6,761 nt of DNA, from NCBI GenBank assembly GCA_017501865.1, contig JAFVWD010000269.1, forward strand, positions 1 through 6,761, written 5' to 3'. This document shows, one piece after another, positions 1 through 5,515 of this stretch (within the stretch, counting starts at the first letter, position 1; every line of letters begins with the position of its first letter). A program made the position numbers and the translations under genes. The notes beneath the pieces are model-generated. The model did no database searches. It saw nothing but the letters and a program-made list of their open reading frames with translations, and had not been told where the DNA came from. The DNA comes from Clostridia bacterium (lineage in GTDB: Bacteria; Bacillota; Clostridia; Oscillospirales; Acutalibacteraceae).

Positions 1-1343
1 ATTACTAATATTGCAATACCTAACATAATTCCGAAAAAACCGCTTATGCCACCGACTATTATAAAAACAATCCTGAGAATAGCAATCGCTTGGTAAAGAT
101 CTGTTTCTATTAATGAGGTTATCGCTGTCATAGCCACCACTATAAGCATAGGCGCATCAATTAGTCCCGCAGTAACTGCCGCATCACCTATCACAAGCGC
201 ACCTACAATACTTACCGCGTGGCCAATTGATTTCGGAACCCTTAGCCCTGCCTCGCGGACAATTTCATAAATAAAATGAATTATAAGTGCTTCTAATGTC
301 AGAGTAAACAGTGTATTACTTTCCATTACCACTATATTGTAAAGCATCTTATTAGGTAAAAGCTCCTGATGAAACAATCCTATTGCCACAAATGCACCCG
401 GAAGAAAAACACTTATTATAAATGAAAGGATTCTTACAGAACGCATAAAAGCTGCGTAGTATGGTCTGTTTAAGTAATCATCAAATGTCTGAAAATTTTC
501 TATAAAAAGACGAGGTACTACAAGTGCGTAAGGTGTACCATCTATAAGAAGCGCAATTTTACCCTCGTTTATTTTTGCACAAAATGTGTCGGGTCTTTCG
601 GTTTTCCCAACCATTGTAAACATGGTTTTTTGTTTTGTGTCAAGTGCTTTGCGTAAATAGGTTTCACCTAAAACCGTATCCATTTTAACCGAGTTAAGCC
701 TTTCTTTCACCTCATTTAAAACACTTTTGTCCACCTTACCATCCATATAACAAACAGCTATTTTTGTTTTTGTCGAAACACCAACCTCCAGCATTTCCAC
801 CTTGAAATTTACGGTAACCATTCTTTTGCGTACTAATGTAAGGTTTGTTTTAAGAATTTCCACAAATCCCTCGCGTGAACCATTCTCCTGAACCTCATAG
901 TTCGGTTCATCCACCGAACGTCCCGGAATATTCTGAACGCCTATAACAAGACACTCTTCTATCCCGTCAACAAAAACAAGAATACAACCTCTCAATATAC
1001 TTTCAATTGCAAGATCAAGACTTTTTTGTGTTTTTAATTCAGTACCGCAGATTATTTCCCGGGCAATAAATCCAAGTGTATCCTTCTGAGGTAATTCTCC
1101 CTTGAAGTTTAAAATAGGCTTAACAACCCCTTCAATAACATTGCGCGAATTTGTCAACCCGTCACAGTTTGAGAAAACTACCTTCCTGTCACCGCATACC
1201 CCTTCTTTAACAAGAATATCAAAGCAATTCAAAAAAACTTCTTTTATTATTTTACCGTTATCATTTGCATAAAACTTTACATTACCGAATTCAGGCTTCG
1301 GTAAATCTTCAACATTTATATACGGATTCTCTTTTTTATTCAT
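1..1343 (-). CDS. GerA-type spore germination receptor A subunit (partial, C-terminus beyond window)
   Basis: Reading the minus strand from the ATG at 1343 gives 447 codons with no stop; the end lies left of the window. Family members are about 480-540 residues, so roughly 30-90 are missing. The N-terminal soluble part has the family signatures IPGR (139-142) and GSREGF (155-160). TERPD and DGTP (268-271) follow, then a multi-pass membrane domain from about residue 300 containing FLPG, REAGLRVP and SIVGALVIGDAAV. These are hallmarks of the GerA/SpoVAF family (PF03323). The GerA-like membrane motifs favour a germinant-receptor A subunit over SpoVAF. Known role: such subunits form a nutrient-gated ion channel complex with B and C subunits in the spore inner membrane. 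B and C genes would be expected further left and cannot be seen. The start is supported by AGGTGA (1349-1354) five bases upstream. Oddities: family prolines are replaced at 345-347 (LFT where PFP is usual), and IETD appears where a Pro-containing loop is usual. Which germinant is sensed cannot be told. Confidence 0.93.
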   Translation of the reverse strand, partial: MNKKENPYINVEDLPKPEFGNVKFYANDNGKIIKEVFLNCFDILVKEGVCGDRKVVFSNCDGLTNSRNVIEGVVKPILNFKGELPQKDTLGFIAREIICGTELKTQKSLDLAIESILRGCILVFVDGIEECLVIGVQNIPGRSVDEPNYEVQENGSREGFVEILKTNLTLVRKRMVTVNFKVEMLEVGVSTKTKIAVCYMDGKVDKSVLNEVKERLNSVKMDTVLGETYLRKALDTKQKTMFTMVGKTERPDTFCAKINEGKIALLIDGTPYALVVPRLFIENFQTFDDYLNRPYYAAFMRSVRILSFIISVFLPGAFVAIGLFHQELLPNKMLYNIVVMESNTLFTLTLEALIIHFIYEIVREAGLRVPKSIGHAVSIVGALVIGDAAVTAGLIDAPMLIVVAMTAITSLIETDLYQAIAILRIVFIIVGGISGFFGIMLGIAILV

Positions 1344-1403
1344 AAAAATCACCTTTTTTATAATTACCCGAAAATTTAAGGTTATACTATAAATGGTGAT
1401 TTT
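1344..1403. promoter_or_regulatory. 60-bp divergent intergenic region with promoter-like boxes and mirrored ribosome-binding sites
   Basis: This AT-rich gap must hold or overlap the promoters of both divergent genes. On the plus strand TATAAT (1359-1364) is a perfect -10 box, but the -35 position (TTATTC, 1336-1341) is poor. On the minus strand GTATA (1387-1383) and AATTATA (1365-1359) are 17 bases apart and resemble the forespore sigma-G consensus. That would suit a germination gene, but its start point would fall inside the receptor's Shine-Dalgarno sequence, so it is doubtful. Both genes start with almost the same GGTGATTTT-ATG context, in mirror image. The individual promoter calls are weak; that the gap is the control region is inference from the divergent layout. 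Confidence 0.35.
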
Positions 1404-2072
1404 ATGTTAACTACCATTATAAGAGTTATTATTCTTTATATTTTCGTTTCTGCCTCAATAAGAATTATGGGAAAGAGAAACATAGGCGAGCTACAACCGA
1501 CAGAGTTAGTAATTACACTTCTGCTTTCGGAATTTGCTGCTATTCCGATTGAAGACAATTCCGTTCCGCTCATTAACAGCTTAATACCTGTTATGATTTT
1601 AATAAGTCTTGAAATTATAAGCTCGGTAATTTCTATGAAAAGCACAAAATTCAGAAATTTAAGCGACGGAAATGCTTTACTGATAATTAAAGACGGAAAA
1701 TTAGACCAGAAGCAGCTAAGAAAGCTCAGATTTACGGTTGATGATGTTCTTTCTGCACTAAGACAAAAGGATGTATTTGACATAAACGAGGTTGCTTATG
1801 CAGTTATTGAAACAAACGGAACACTTTCTGTTTTGTTGAAGTCTGAGTTTCAGAATGCTACAAAAAAGGATGTTAAGGTTAAGTGTAAGGATGACGGTTT
1901 TACCTGCCCCGTAATTATTGATGGTGTGATTATAAAAAAGAATCTTAAACAATGTGAAATAACCAAAAGCGATATAGAGGAAATACTTCACAAGAAAAAG
2001 GTTCATAAGAAAGACATTTTCCTTATGAACCTGAATAAAAAGAATGATGCTGAAATATTCCTGAAAGAGTGA
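1404..2072 (+). CDS. DUF421 / YetF-like membrane protein
   Basis: A 222-residue protein with three predicted N-terminal membrane helices (about 2-20, 35-50, 56-76). The family signature RIMGKRNIGELQPTE spans 20-34. The soluble part has the typical DUF421/YetF pattern: GNALLIIKDGKLD (89-101), LRFTVDDVLSALRQKDVF (108-125) and AVIETNGTLSVLLK (133-146). The length suits the family. The biochemical role is not established. Relatives are found in B. subtilis (YetF, YdfR, YkjA types) and in spoVA-type operons of spore formers, which fits the germination-receptor neighbour here. The ATG at 1404 has GGTGA (1395-1399) upstream. The next gene follows after four bases, so the two are almost certainly one operon. 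The residues after about 150 are Lys-rich and less conserved in look. Family assignment is firm; a role in the spore membrane is inference from neighbours. Confidence 0.92.
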   Translation: MLTTIIRVIILYIFVSASIRIMGKRNIGELQPTELVITLLLSEFAAIPIEDNSVPLINSLIPVMILISLEIISSVISMKSTKFRNLSDGNALLIIKDGKLDQKQLRKLRFTVDDVLSALRQKDVFDINEVAYAVIETNGTLSVLLKSEFQNATKKDVKVKCKDDGFTCPVIIDGVIIKKNLKQCEITKSDIEEILHKKKVHKKDIFLMNLNKKNDAEIFLKE

Positions 2073-2076
2073 TGAT

Positions 2077-2478
2077 ATGAAGCGATTAATAATAGCTGTT
2101 ATATTTATAGCATTTTCAATTATTCTGGGAGTTTATTCACTCACCAAAACAACCCGTCTTTGTAACAATATGATAATACGTATAGAAAGCGCTACCAAAG
2201 ATAATACAGAAATTTTAGAAAACAGCAGTCACGAAAAAAGAATTAATTTTTACAATTCTTTAGTTTCTTTAAATGATATATGGGAAGAAAACTCTGACTT
2301 CTTTTATTATTTTTTCAATAATGATGATATTAAAACAATAGAAACAAATATAGAAAAGCTACCCGTTCACGCAAAAAACGGCGACCTTGAATCGACTTAC
2401 CTTTGTCTCGTGGAATGCCTTGAAGAATTTGAATACATCAAAAACTCAAGTTCACTTGAATTAAATAATATTTTTTAA
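2077..2478 (+). CDS. DUF4363-like membrane-anchored protein
   Basis: A 133-residue protein with one N-terminal hydrophobic helix (about 3-21) preceded by MKR, so probably anchored with the rest outside the cytoplasm. The remainder is predicted helical. It has the pattern typical of DUF4363: a central Trp (W69) followed by a Phe/Tyr-rich stretch, an NNDD turn (81-84), then IKTIETNIEKL and a second helix pair around 100-122. Function is unknown. In Clostridia this family is commonly encoded directly after a DUF421 gene, as here, where the gap is four bases and translation is likely coupled. The ribosome-binding site is weak (GAGTGATGAT next to the ATG, overlapping the previous stop), which also fits coupling. 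The family call rests on pattern and context rather than a catalytic motif, so it is less secure than the DUF421 call. Confidence 0.75.
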   Translation: MKRLIIAVIFIAFSIILGVYSLTKTTRLCNNMIIRIESATKDNTEILENSSHEKRINFYNSLVSLNDIWEENSDFFYYFFNNDDIKTIETNIEKLPVHAKNGDLESTYLCLVECLEEFEYIKNSSSLELNNIF

Positions 2479-2515
2479 GCTAAATATACAAATGAAAAAC
2501 TCACTTCAAAAATCA

Positions 2516-2550
2516 AAAAGCTACTGCAATCATAAATTGCAATAGCTTTT
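2516..2550. terminator. Bidirectional intrinsic terminator between DUF4363 and pdaA-like genes
   Basis: AAAAGCTA (2516-2523) pairs with TAGCTTTT (2543-2550), and TGCAAT (2525-2530) with ATTGCA (2536-2541), around one C/A mismatch and a five-base CATAA loop. A-rich and T-rich flanks on the two sides let it work in both directions. It lies between two convergent genes: 37 bases after the DUF4363 stop and 4 bases from the deacetylase stop. Confidence 0.85.
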
Positions 2551-2554
2551 CATT

Positions 2555-3628
2555 TTACGGCAACGGTTTAAACACATATCCCTGTTCTCTTGCATAGTCT
2601 ATTATATCACCCAAGGCATTTGCATTATCCTTTGAAACAGCATGTAAAAGAAGCACACACCCCGGATGCAATCTGCTTGTAACAGTTTTATATGCGTAAT
2701 CCTTACCCTTCTGATTATCAGTATCCCAATCGGCATAAGCACTTGACCAGAACACAGCTTTATAGCCTATACTGTCCACTAAATCAAGAGCACTCTCTGA
2801 ATAAGCACCCTGAGGGAATCGGAAGTAAGGCGATGCATAACCGAAATGTACTCTTAAATAGTTTTCAACATTTTCTATTTCTTTAGCCATTTTAGTTCTG
2901 CTTATTGTCGAGAAATCCGGATGAGTATCTGAATGGTTACCTACAACATGACCTTCGTTAATCATTCTTGCAGCAACTTCCGGAGCTGATTCCAAATAAG
3001 GCAAGGTTACAAAAAAAGCTGCAGGAACACCTTTTGCCTTCAGCACATCGAGAATTTTCGAGGTATACCCATTTTCATAACCGCAGTCAAATGTCAGATA
3101 AATCACCTTTTCTCCGCTTGTGTCCAGGCAAATACCGTTATATTTTTTATATATCTTCTGATTATTCACCGAGATGCTGTGCGGAACACCGTTTTCAGAA
3201 ACACCATAGGAATGACCTACTCTTTTTTCGCTGAGACCTTTAAGGTTATCCGGGTCAACAACAGGAAGTGTTATTTTCTCAAGCGGTTCTAAGCCGGTAT
3301 AAGTCTTTTTGGTATTTGTTCTTTCACCGTAAACCGAATTATAATTTTTATCTATTGTCTTAACAGGTGACGGTGAAGGCGGTTGTGTAACAGACTCTTT
3401 GGTTGCCGCTTCAGTCTGCACTTCGGTTACAGGCTGTGTTGTCTGCGGAGCTGTAGTTTCTGTTGAAGGCGGAACAGGAATTGTCTCTAACTGAGTATAA
3501 CTCTGTGTAGGTGGAACGGTAAGCTCACTTTGAGACATTTCCGTATTATCATTATCCTGTGTTTTTGAGCAGCCGACTACAGAAACAAACATAGCTACAC
3601 ATATTAATAAAACCACTGTTTTTTTCAT
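2555..3628 (-). CDS. pdaA: PdaA-like polysaccharide deacetylase, lipoprotein (muramic-delta-lactam de-N-acetylase)
   Basis: A 357-residue exported protein. Residues 1-20 form a lipoprotein signal ending VVGC, so Cys20 would be lipidated. Residues 21-90 are a Thr/Pro/Gln-rich linker. The NodB/CE4 domain runs from about 174 to 357. Motifs: TFDCGYENGYT (179-189), GNHSDTH (230-236, metal-binding His232 and His236), RFPQG (270-274), ADWDTDNQKG (299-308) and LLLHAVSKDNANAL (326-339). The YENGYT, DNQKG and HAVSKDNA segments are characteristic of PdaA. In B. subtilis PdaA removes the acetyl group from muramic acid after CwlD cuts off the peptide, giving the delta-lactam that cortex-lytic enzymes recognise in germination. 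The second Asp of the usual TFDD is Cys182; PdaA-type enzymes are known to vary here, so activity is still likely. The lipoprotein anchor and long linker differ from B. subtilis PdaA. The start has a strong AAGGAG (3635-3640) six bases upstream. It is convergent with the DUF421 operon; the neighbours fit a spore role. Confidence 0.93.
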   Translation of the reverse strand: MKKTVVLLICVAMFVSVVGCSKTQDNDNTEMSQSELTVPPTQSYTQLETIPVPPSTETTAPQTTQPVTEVQTEAATKESVTQPPSPSPVKTIDKNYNSVYGERTNTKKTYTGLEPLEKITLPVVDPDNLKGLSEKRVGHSYGVSENGVPHSISVNNQKIYKKYNGICLDTSGEKVIYLTFDCGYENGYTSKILDVLKAKGVPAAFFVTLPYLESAPEVAARMINEGHVVGNHSDTHPDFSTISRTKMAKEIENVENYLRVHFGYASPYFRFPQGAYSESALDLVDSIGYKAVFWSSAYADWDTDNQKGKDYAYKTVTSRLHPGCVLLLHAVSKDNANALGDIIDYAREQGYVFKPLP

Positions 3629-3646
3629 TTTGTTCTCCTTAAAACA

Positions 3647-3673
3647 GGCTATTGAATTTTAAATCCAATAGCC
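3647..3673 (-). terminator. Hairpin between the 62-residue peptide gene and pdaA
   Basis: GGCTATTG (3647-3654) and CAATAGCC (3666-3673) form a perfect 8-bp stem with an 11-base AT-rich loop. In the minus direction the hairpin begins six bases after the stop of the small gene and is followed by TGTTTT. The U-run is short, so it may be a partial terminator. It ends only six bases before the pdaA Shine-Dalgarno sequence, so read-through transcripts would carry it in the pdaA leader. Confidence 0.65.
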
Positions 3674-3679
3674 ATTTTG

Positions 3680-3868
3680 TTACTTAAACATATATAGCAT
3701 ATTATTCATTATTCCGTCAACTGTTTTTGCTGATTTTTTTGCAAATTTCTTCATTGACTTTTTCGGATTGCTTTTCATTTTTGACATACCTGAAGCCATA
3801 ACTGCGGCAGTACCTACTGCCATAGCGGCTCCGCCTATTTTAAGCATATCTGTCGTTGTTTTGTTCAT
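3680..3868 (-). CDS. Small Met/Lys-rich peptide of unknown function, probable membrane-associated (62 aa)
   Basis: Not recognised. Starting at the ATG at 3868 gives 62 residues. Residues 11-29 are a Gly/Ala/Met/Val hydrophobic stretch that could make one short membrane helix. Residues 30-48 carry nine lysines, and the C-terminus is MNNMLYMFK. Ten of 62 residues are Met. This looks like a small single-pass or membrane-surface peptide with a basic cytoplasmic tail. An in-frame GTG at 3877 would add three residues, but it lies inside the Shine-Dalgarno AAGGGGAG (3877-3884), which is ideally spaced (8 bases) for the ATG at 3868, so the shorter form is preferred. It lies 51 bases upstream of pdaA on the same strand, separated by a hairpin, and divergent from the pyridoxal kinase. 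The good ribosome site and clean termination support a real gene. Any link to sporulation is only by position. Confidence 0.75.
   Translation of the reverse strand: MNKTTTDMLKIGGAAMAVGTAAVMASGMSKMKSNPKKSMKKFAKKSAKTVDGIMNNMLYMFK
3691..3720 (-). promoter_or_regulatory. Possible pdaA promoter inside the small peptide gene
   Basis: On the minus strand TTGACG (3720-3715, five of six to the -35 consensus) and TATATA (3696-3691, four of six to -10) are separated by 18 bases. They lie near the 3' end of the small gene, about 63 bases before the pdaA start. No convincing sigma-G box was found, although B. subtilis pdaA is forespore-expressed. The sequence is AT-rich enough for this to be chance. Confidence 0.25.
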
Positions 3869-3876
3869 ATTTTTCA

Positions 3877-3884
3877 CTCCCCTT
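3877..3884 (-). promoter_or_regulatory. Ribosome binding site that fixes the small peptide start at 3868
   Basis: AAGGGGAG on the minus strand, eight bases before the ATG at 3868. It overlaps the alternative GTG start at 3877 and so argues against it. Confidence 0.7.
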
Positions 3885-3926
3885 CAGAATTATTTTTACC
3901 TGTAAACAAAAAATTAATCTGACTCG

Positions 3927-3955
3927 TTGCATAAAATAAAAGGAAGTGATATAAT
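3927..3955 (+). promoter_or_regulatory. Extended -10 sigma-A promoter for pyridoxal kinase-trmL operon
   Basis: TGATATAAT at 3947-3955 is a perfect extended -10 (TGnTATAAT). TTGCAT at 3927-3932 matches the first three bases of the -35 consensus and lies at the optimal 17-base spacing. The predicted start near 3961-3962 leaves a 40-base leader before the ATG at 4002. The TTG of the -35 box is also the first possible start codon of the longer open frame, which is a reason to reject that start. Confidence 0.75.
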
Positions 3956-3988
3956 AAAAAACCAAGTAAAATTTTTACATTATTATTC

Positions 3989-3993
3989 AAGGA
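3989..3993 (+). promoter_or_regulatory. Ribosome binding site that fixes the kinase start at 4002
   Basis: AAGGA at 3989-3993, eight bases before the ATG at 4002. The next in-frame candidate upstream (TTG 3927) has no Shine-Dalgarno sequence and lies in the promoter. Confidence 0.75.
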
Positions 3994-4001
3994 TTGATTT
4001 T

Positions 4002-4850
4002 ATGGATAAACAAAAAAGACTTGTTGCCATTAACGATGTTTCAGGATTTGGCAGATGCTCTTTAACTGTAGCTTCTCCGATTATTTCAGCATCAGGAATA
4101 GAATGTGTGTGTATGCCTACAGCAGTCCTTTCGACGCATACCGGCGGTTTTTCCGGTTATACTTACAGAGACCTTACTAACGATATGCCGTTAATAACCC
4201 GTCATTGGAAGTCTATTGATTTGAAATTTGATGCAATATACAGCGGATTTCTCGGTTCAATTGAACAAATTGATATAGTTAAGGATTTTATAAAAAACTT
4301 TAAAACTGATGATAATATACTTATTGCGGACCCTTGTATGGCAGACTTGGGTAAAATGTATATTCTTTTTGATGAAAACTTCGCAAAGAAAATGACTTCA
4401 CTTTGTGCACTTGCAGATATAATTTTACCTAATATTACTGAAGCTTGCTTTATGACTGACACAGAATATATTGACGGCGTACAGACAAAAGAGTACATTG
4501 AAATGCTTTTGAACAAGCTTATAGACTCAGGTGCCAAAAACGTCATTTTAACAGGTGTTTCATTTGAAGATGATAAAATTGGTGCCGCCTGTATGAATTC
4601 AGAACGTCATGTGCAGTATTATTTTAACGAAAAAATACCTGAAAATTATCACGGAACAGGTGATGTTTTTGCAAGTTCTTTTTGCGGTGCTCTTTTGAAC
4701 GGATTTTCACTTTACGAGTCAATGTGTGTCGCAGTCAGATTTACCTGCGACTGCATAAAACGCACAAAAGAATCTTCACCCGAGACACATTACGGTGTCG
4801 ATTTTGAACGCGGAATACCATTTTTATTAAAGGAATTAGGAAAAATATGA
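4002..4850 (+). CDS. pdxY: Pyridoxal/pyridoxamine kinase (PdxY/PdxK-type, ribokinase superfamily)
   Basis: A 282-residue cytoplasmic kinase that phosphorylates pyridoxal or pyridoxamine with ATP in the vitamin B6 salvage pathway. Motifs in order: NDVSGFGRCSLT (11-22, N-terminal substrate region), PTAVLSTHTGGF (39-50, matching the PT..xS.HT segment of pyridoxal kinases), ADPCMAD (109-115), LPNITEACF (142-150), and HGTGDVFASSFCGALLNG (217-234) with the GTGD anion hole and catalytic Asp221. Length is typical of the family (about 280-290). The open frame extends upstream to a TTG at 3927, adding 25 residues unlike the family, and that TTG sits in the -35 box; the ATG at 4002 has a proper ribosome site and begins just before the conserved strand. 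Its stop overlaps the trmL start by four bases (ATGA), so the two are co-translated. The symbol pdxY rather than pdxK is a choice by similarity; substrate preference cannot be told. Confidence 0.92.
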   Translation: MDKQKRLVAINDVSGFGRCSLTVASPIISASGIECVCMPTAVLSTHTGGFSGYTYRDLTNDMPLITRHWKSIDLKFDAIYSGFLGSIEQIDIVKDFIKNFKTDDNILIADPCMADLGKMYILFDENFAKKMTSLCALADIILPNITEACFMTDTEYIDGVQTKEYIEMLLNKLIDSGAKNVILTGVSFEDDKIGAACMNSERHVQYYFNEKIPENYHGTGDVFASSFCGALLNGFSLYESMCVAVRFTCDCIKRTKESSPETHYGVDFERGIPFLLKELGKI

Positions 4851-5356
4851 GTGAATTAAACATTGTTTTAGTGGAGCCTGAAATTCCCCAGAACACGGGA
4901 AACATAGCAAGAACATGTGCTGCAACAGGTGCGCGACTCCACATAGTAAAGCCTATGGGATTTACCATAGATGATAAAAAACTTAAAAGAGCAGGGCTTG
5001 ATTATTGGTATTTGCTTGACATTACATATTATGAAAATTTAGAAGATTTTTTTGAGAAAAACAAGGACGGAAACTACTTCTTTTTCACAACTAAAGCAAG
5101 ACAGACACATTCAGATGTTACATATTCTGATAAATCTTACCTCTTTTTCGGTAAAGAAACCAAAGGTCTCCCTGAGGAGCTTTTATTGCAGCATCCTGAT
5201 GAATGTGTAAGAATACCTATGATTGATGATGCAAGAAGTCTCAATCTTTCCAACTCTGTTGCGATTGGTGTTTATGAGGCACTGAGACAGCTTAATTACC
5301 CTGAGCTTTCTAACAAAGGCGAGTTACACAATTATAAATGGAAAGATGGAATGTAA
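4847..5356 (+). CDS. trmL: tRNA (cytidine/uridine-34-2'-O)-methyltransferase TrmL (SPOUT family)
   Basis: A 169-residue SPOUT methyltransferase, the normal length for TrmL (E. coli YibK). It uses S-adenosylmethionine to methylate the 2'-OH of the wobble nucleotide 34 in certain leucine tRNAs. Visible motifs: VEPEIPQNTGNIARTC (9-24, with the conserved N-x-G-N-x-x-R), LFFGKETKGLP (99-109) and RIPM (122-125) followed by RSLNLSNSVAIGVYEALRQ (130-148). The last two make the trefoil-knot AdoMet pocket. The ATG overlaps the kinase stop as ATGA, indicating translational coupling; an AGGA-type site lies inside the kinase gene's last codons. No independent promoter was seen. The C-terminal tail after about 150 is short and basic, as usual. 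The assignment is secure. Confidence 0.96.
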   Translation: MSELNIVLVEPEIPQNTGNIARTCAATGARLHIVKPMGFTIDDKKLKRAGLDYWYLLDITYYENLEDFFEKNKDGNYFFFTTKARQTHSDVTYSDKSYLFFGKETKGLPEELLLQHPDECVRIPMIDDARSLNLSNSVAIGVYEALRQLNYPELSNKGELHNYKWKDGM

Positions 5357-5461
5357 AAAAAGCTCAGAACATATAAAACCGGATACAGCAACAATGGGTT
5401 CTGTAGCTTTAACAAAGCCTGCCTTGATTTTGCTCAGTTTGTCCGTTCTGCATCTTTTTTT
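5355..5461. repeat. Non-coding 107-base segment bounded by imperfect inverted repeats, with alternative hairpins
   Basis: The ends are AAAAAAAG-CT-CAGAAC (5355-5370) and GTTCTG-CAT-CTTTTTTT (5445-5461), which can pair along 14 bp around a small internal loop. A second GTTCTG at 5398-5403, continuing into AGCTTT (5405-5410), can instead pair with the same left arm (AAAGCT 5359-5364 and AGAAC 5366-5370). On the minus strand that inner hairpin is followed by seven T's, so it would act as a terminator for leftward transcription; on the plus strand the outer pairing ends in seven T's. The motif GCTCAG also occurs twice (5362-5367 and 5432-5437). Candidates are a bidirectional terminator region, a small RNA or a dispersed intergenic element. 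A 57-codon open frame from 5346 crosses it but has no sign of being real. Confidence 0.5.
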
Positions 5462-5470
5462 CTATCCCCT

Positions 5471-5514
5471 AAAAAAGGAACTGCAAAAACTTATGTTTTT
5501 ACAGCTCCTTTTTT
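5471..5514. terminator. Strong bidirectional intrinsic terminator between trmL and the Fn3 protein gene
   Basis: AAAAAAGGA (5471-5479) pairs with TCCTTTTTT (5506-5514), CTG (5481-5483) with CAG (5502-5504), and AAAAAC (5485-5490) with GTTTTT (5495-5500), with a TTAT loop and two A/C mismatches. A-rich and T-rich flanks serve both directions. It ends two bases from the stop of the convergent minus-strand gene. Confidence 0.88.
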
Positions 5515-5515
5515 A

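Noticed and set aside
1359..1387. Sigma-G-like promoter GTATA-17-AATTATA for the receptor gene
   Set aside because: The boxes fit well but the transcript would start inside the Shine-Dalgarno sequence, leaving almost no leader; kept only as a note in the intergenic feature.
1436..2006. Minus-strand open frames antisense to the DUF421 gene
   Set aside because: Shadows of a well-supported gene, with low-complexity translations and no start signals.
2692..3234. Plus-strand open frames antisense to pdaA
   Set aside because: They shadow the deacetylase codons, lack ribosome sites and give no recognisable protein.
3361..3540. Low-complexity Thr/Pro/Gln-coding stretch as a possible repeat element
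   Set aside because: It is the coding sequence of the lipoprotein linker, with no regular DNA unit.
4202..4968. Minus-strand open frames antisense to the kinase and trmL
   Set aside because: Both sense genes carry full sets of family motifs; the antisense frames do not.
5411..5455. 14-codon minus-strand frame starting ATG CAG AAC in the inverted-repeat segment
   Set aside because: Very short, with only a weak GGGGAT upstream and no promoter; more simply part of the structured segment.
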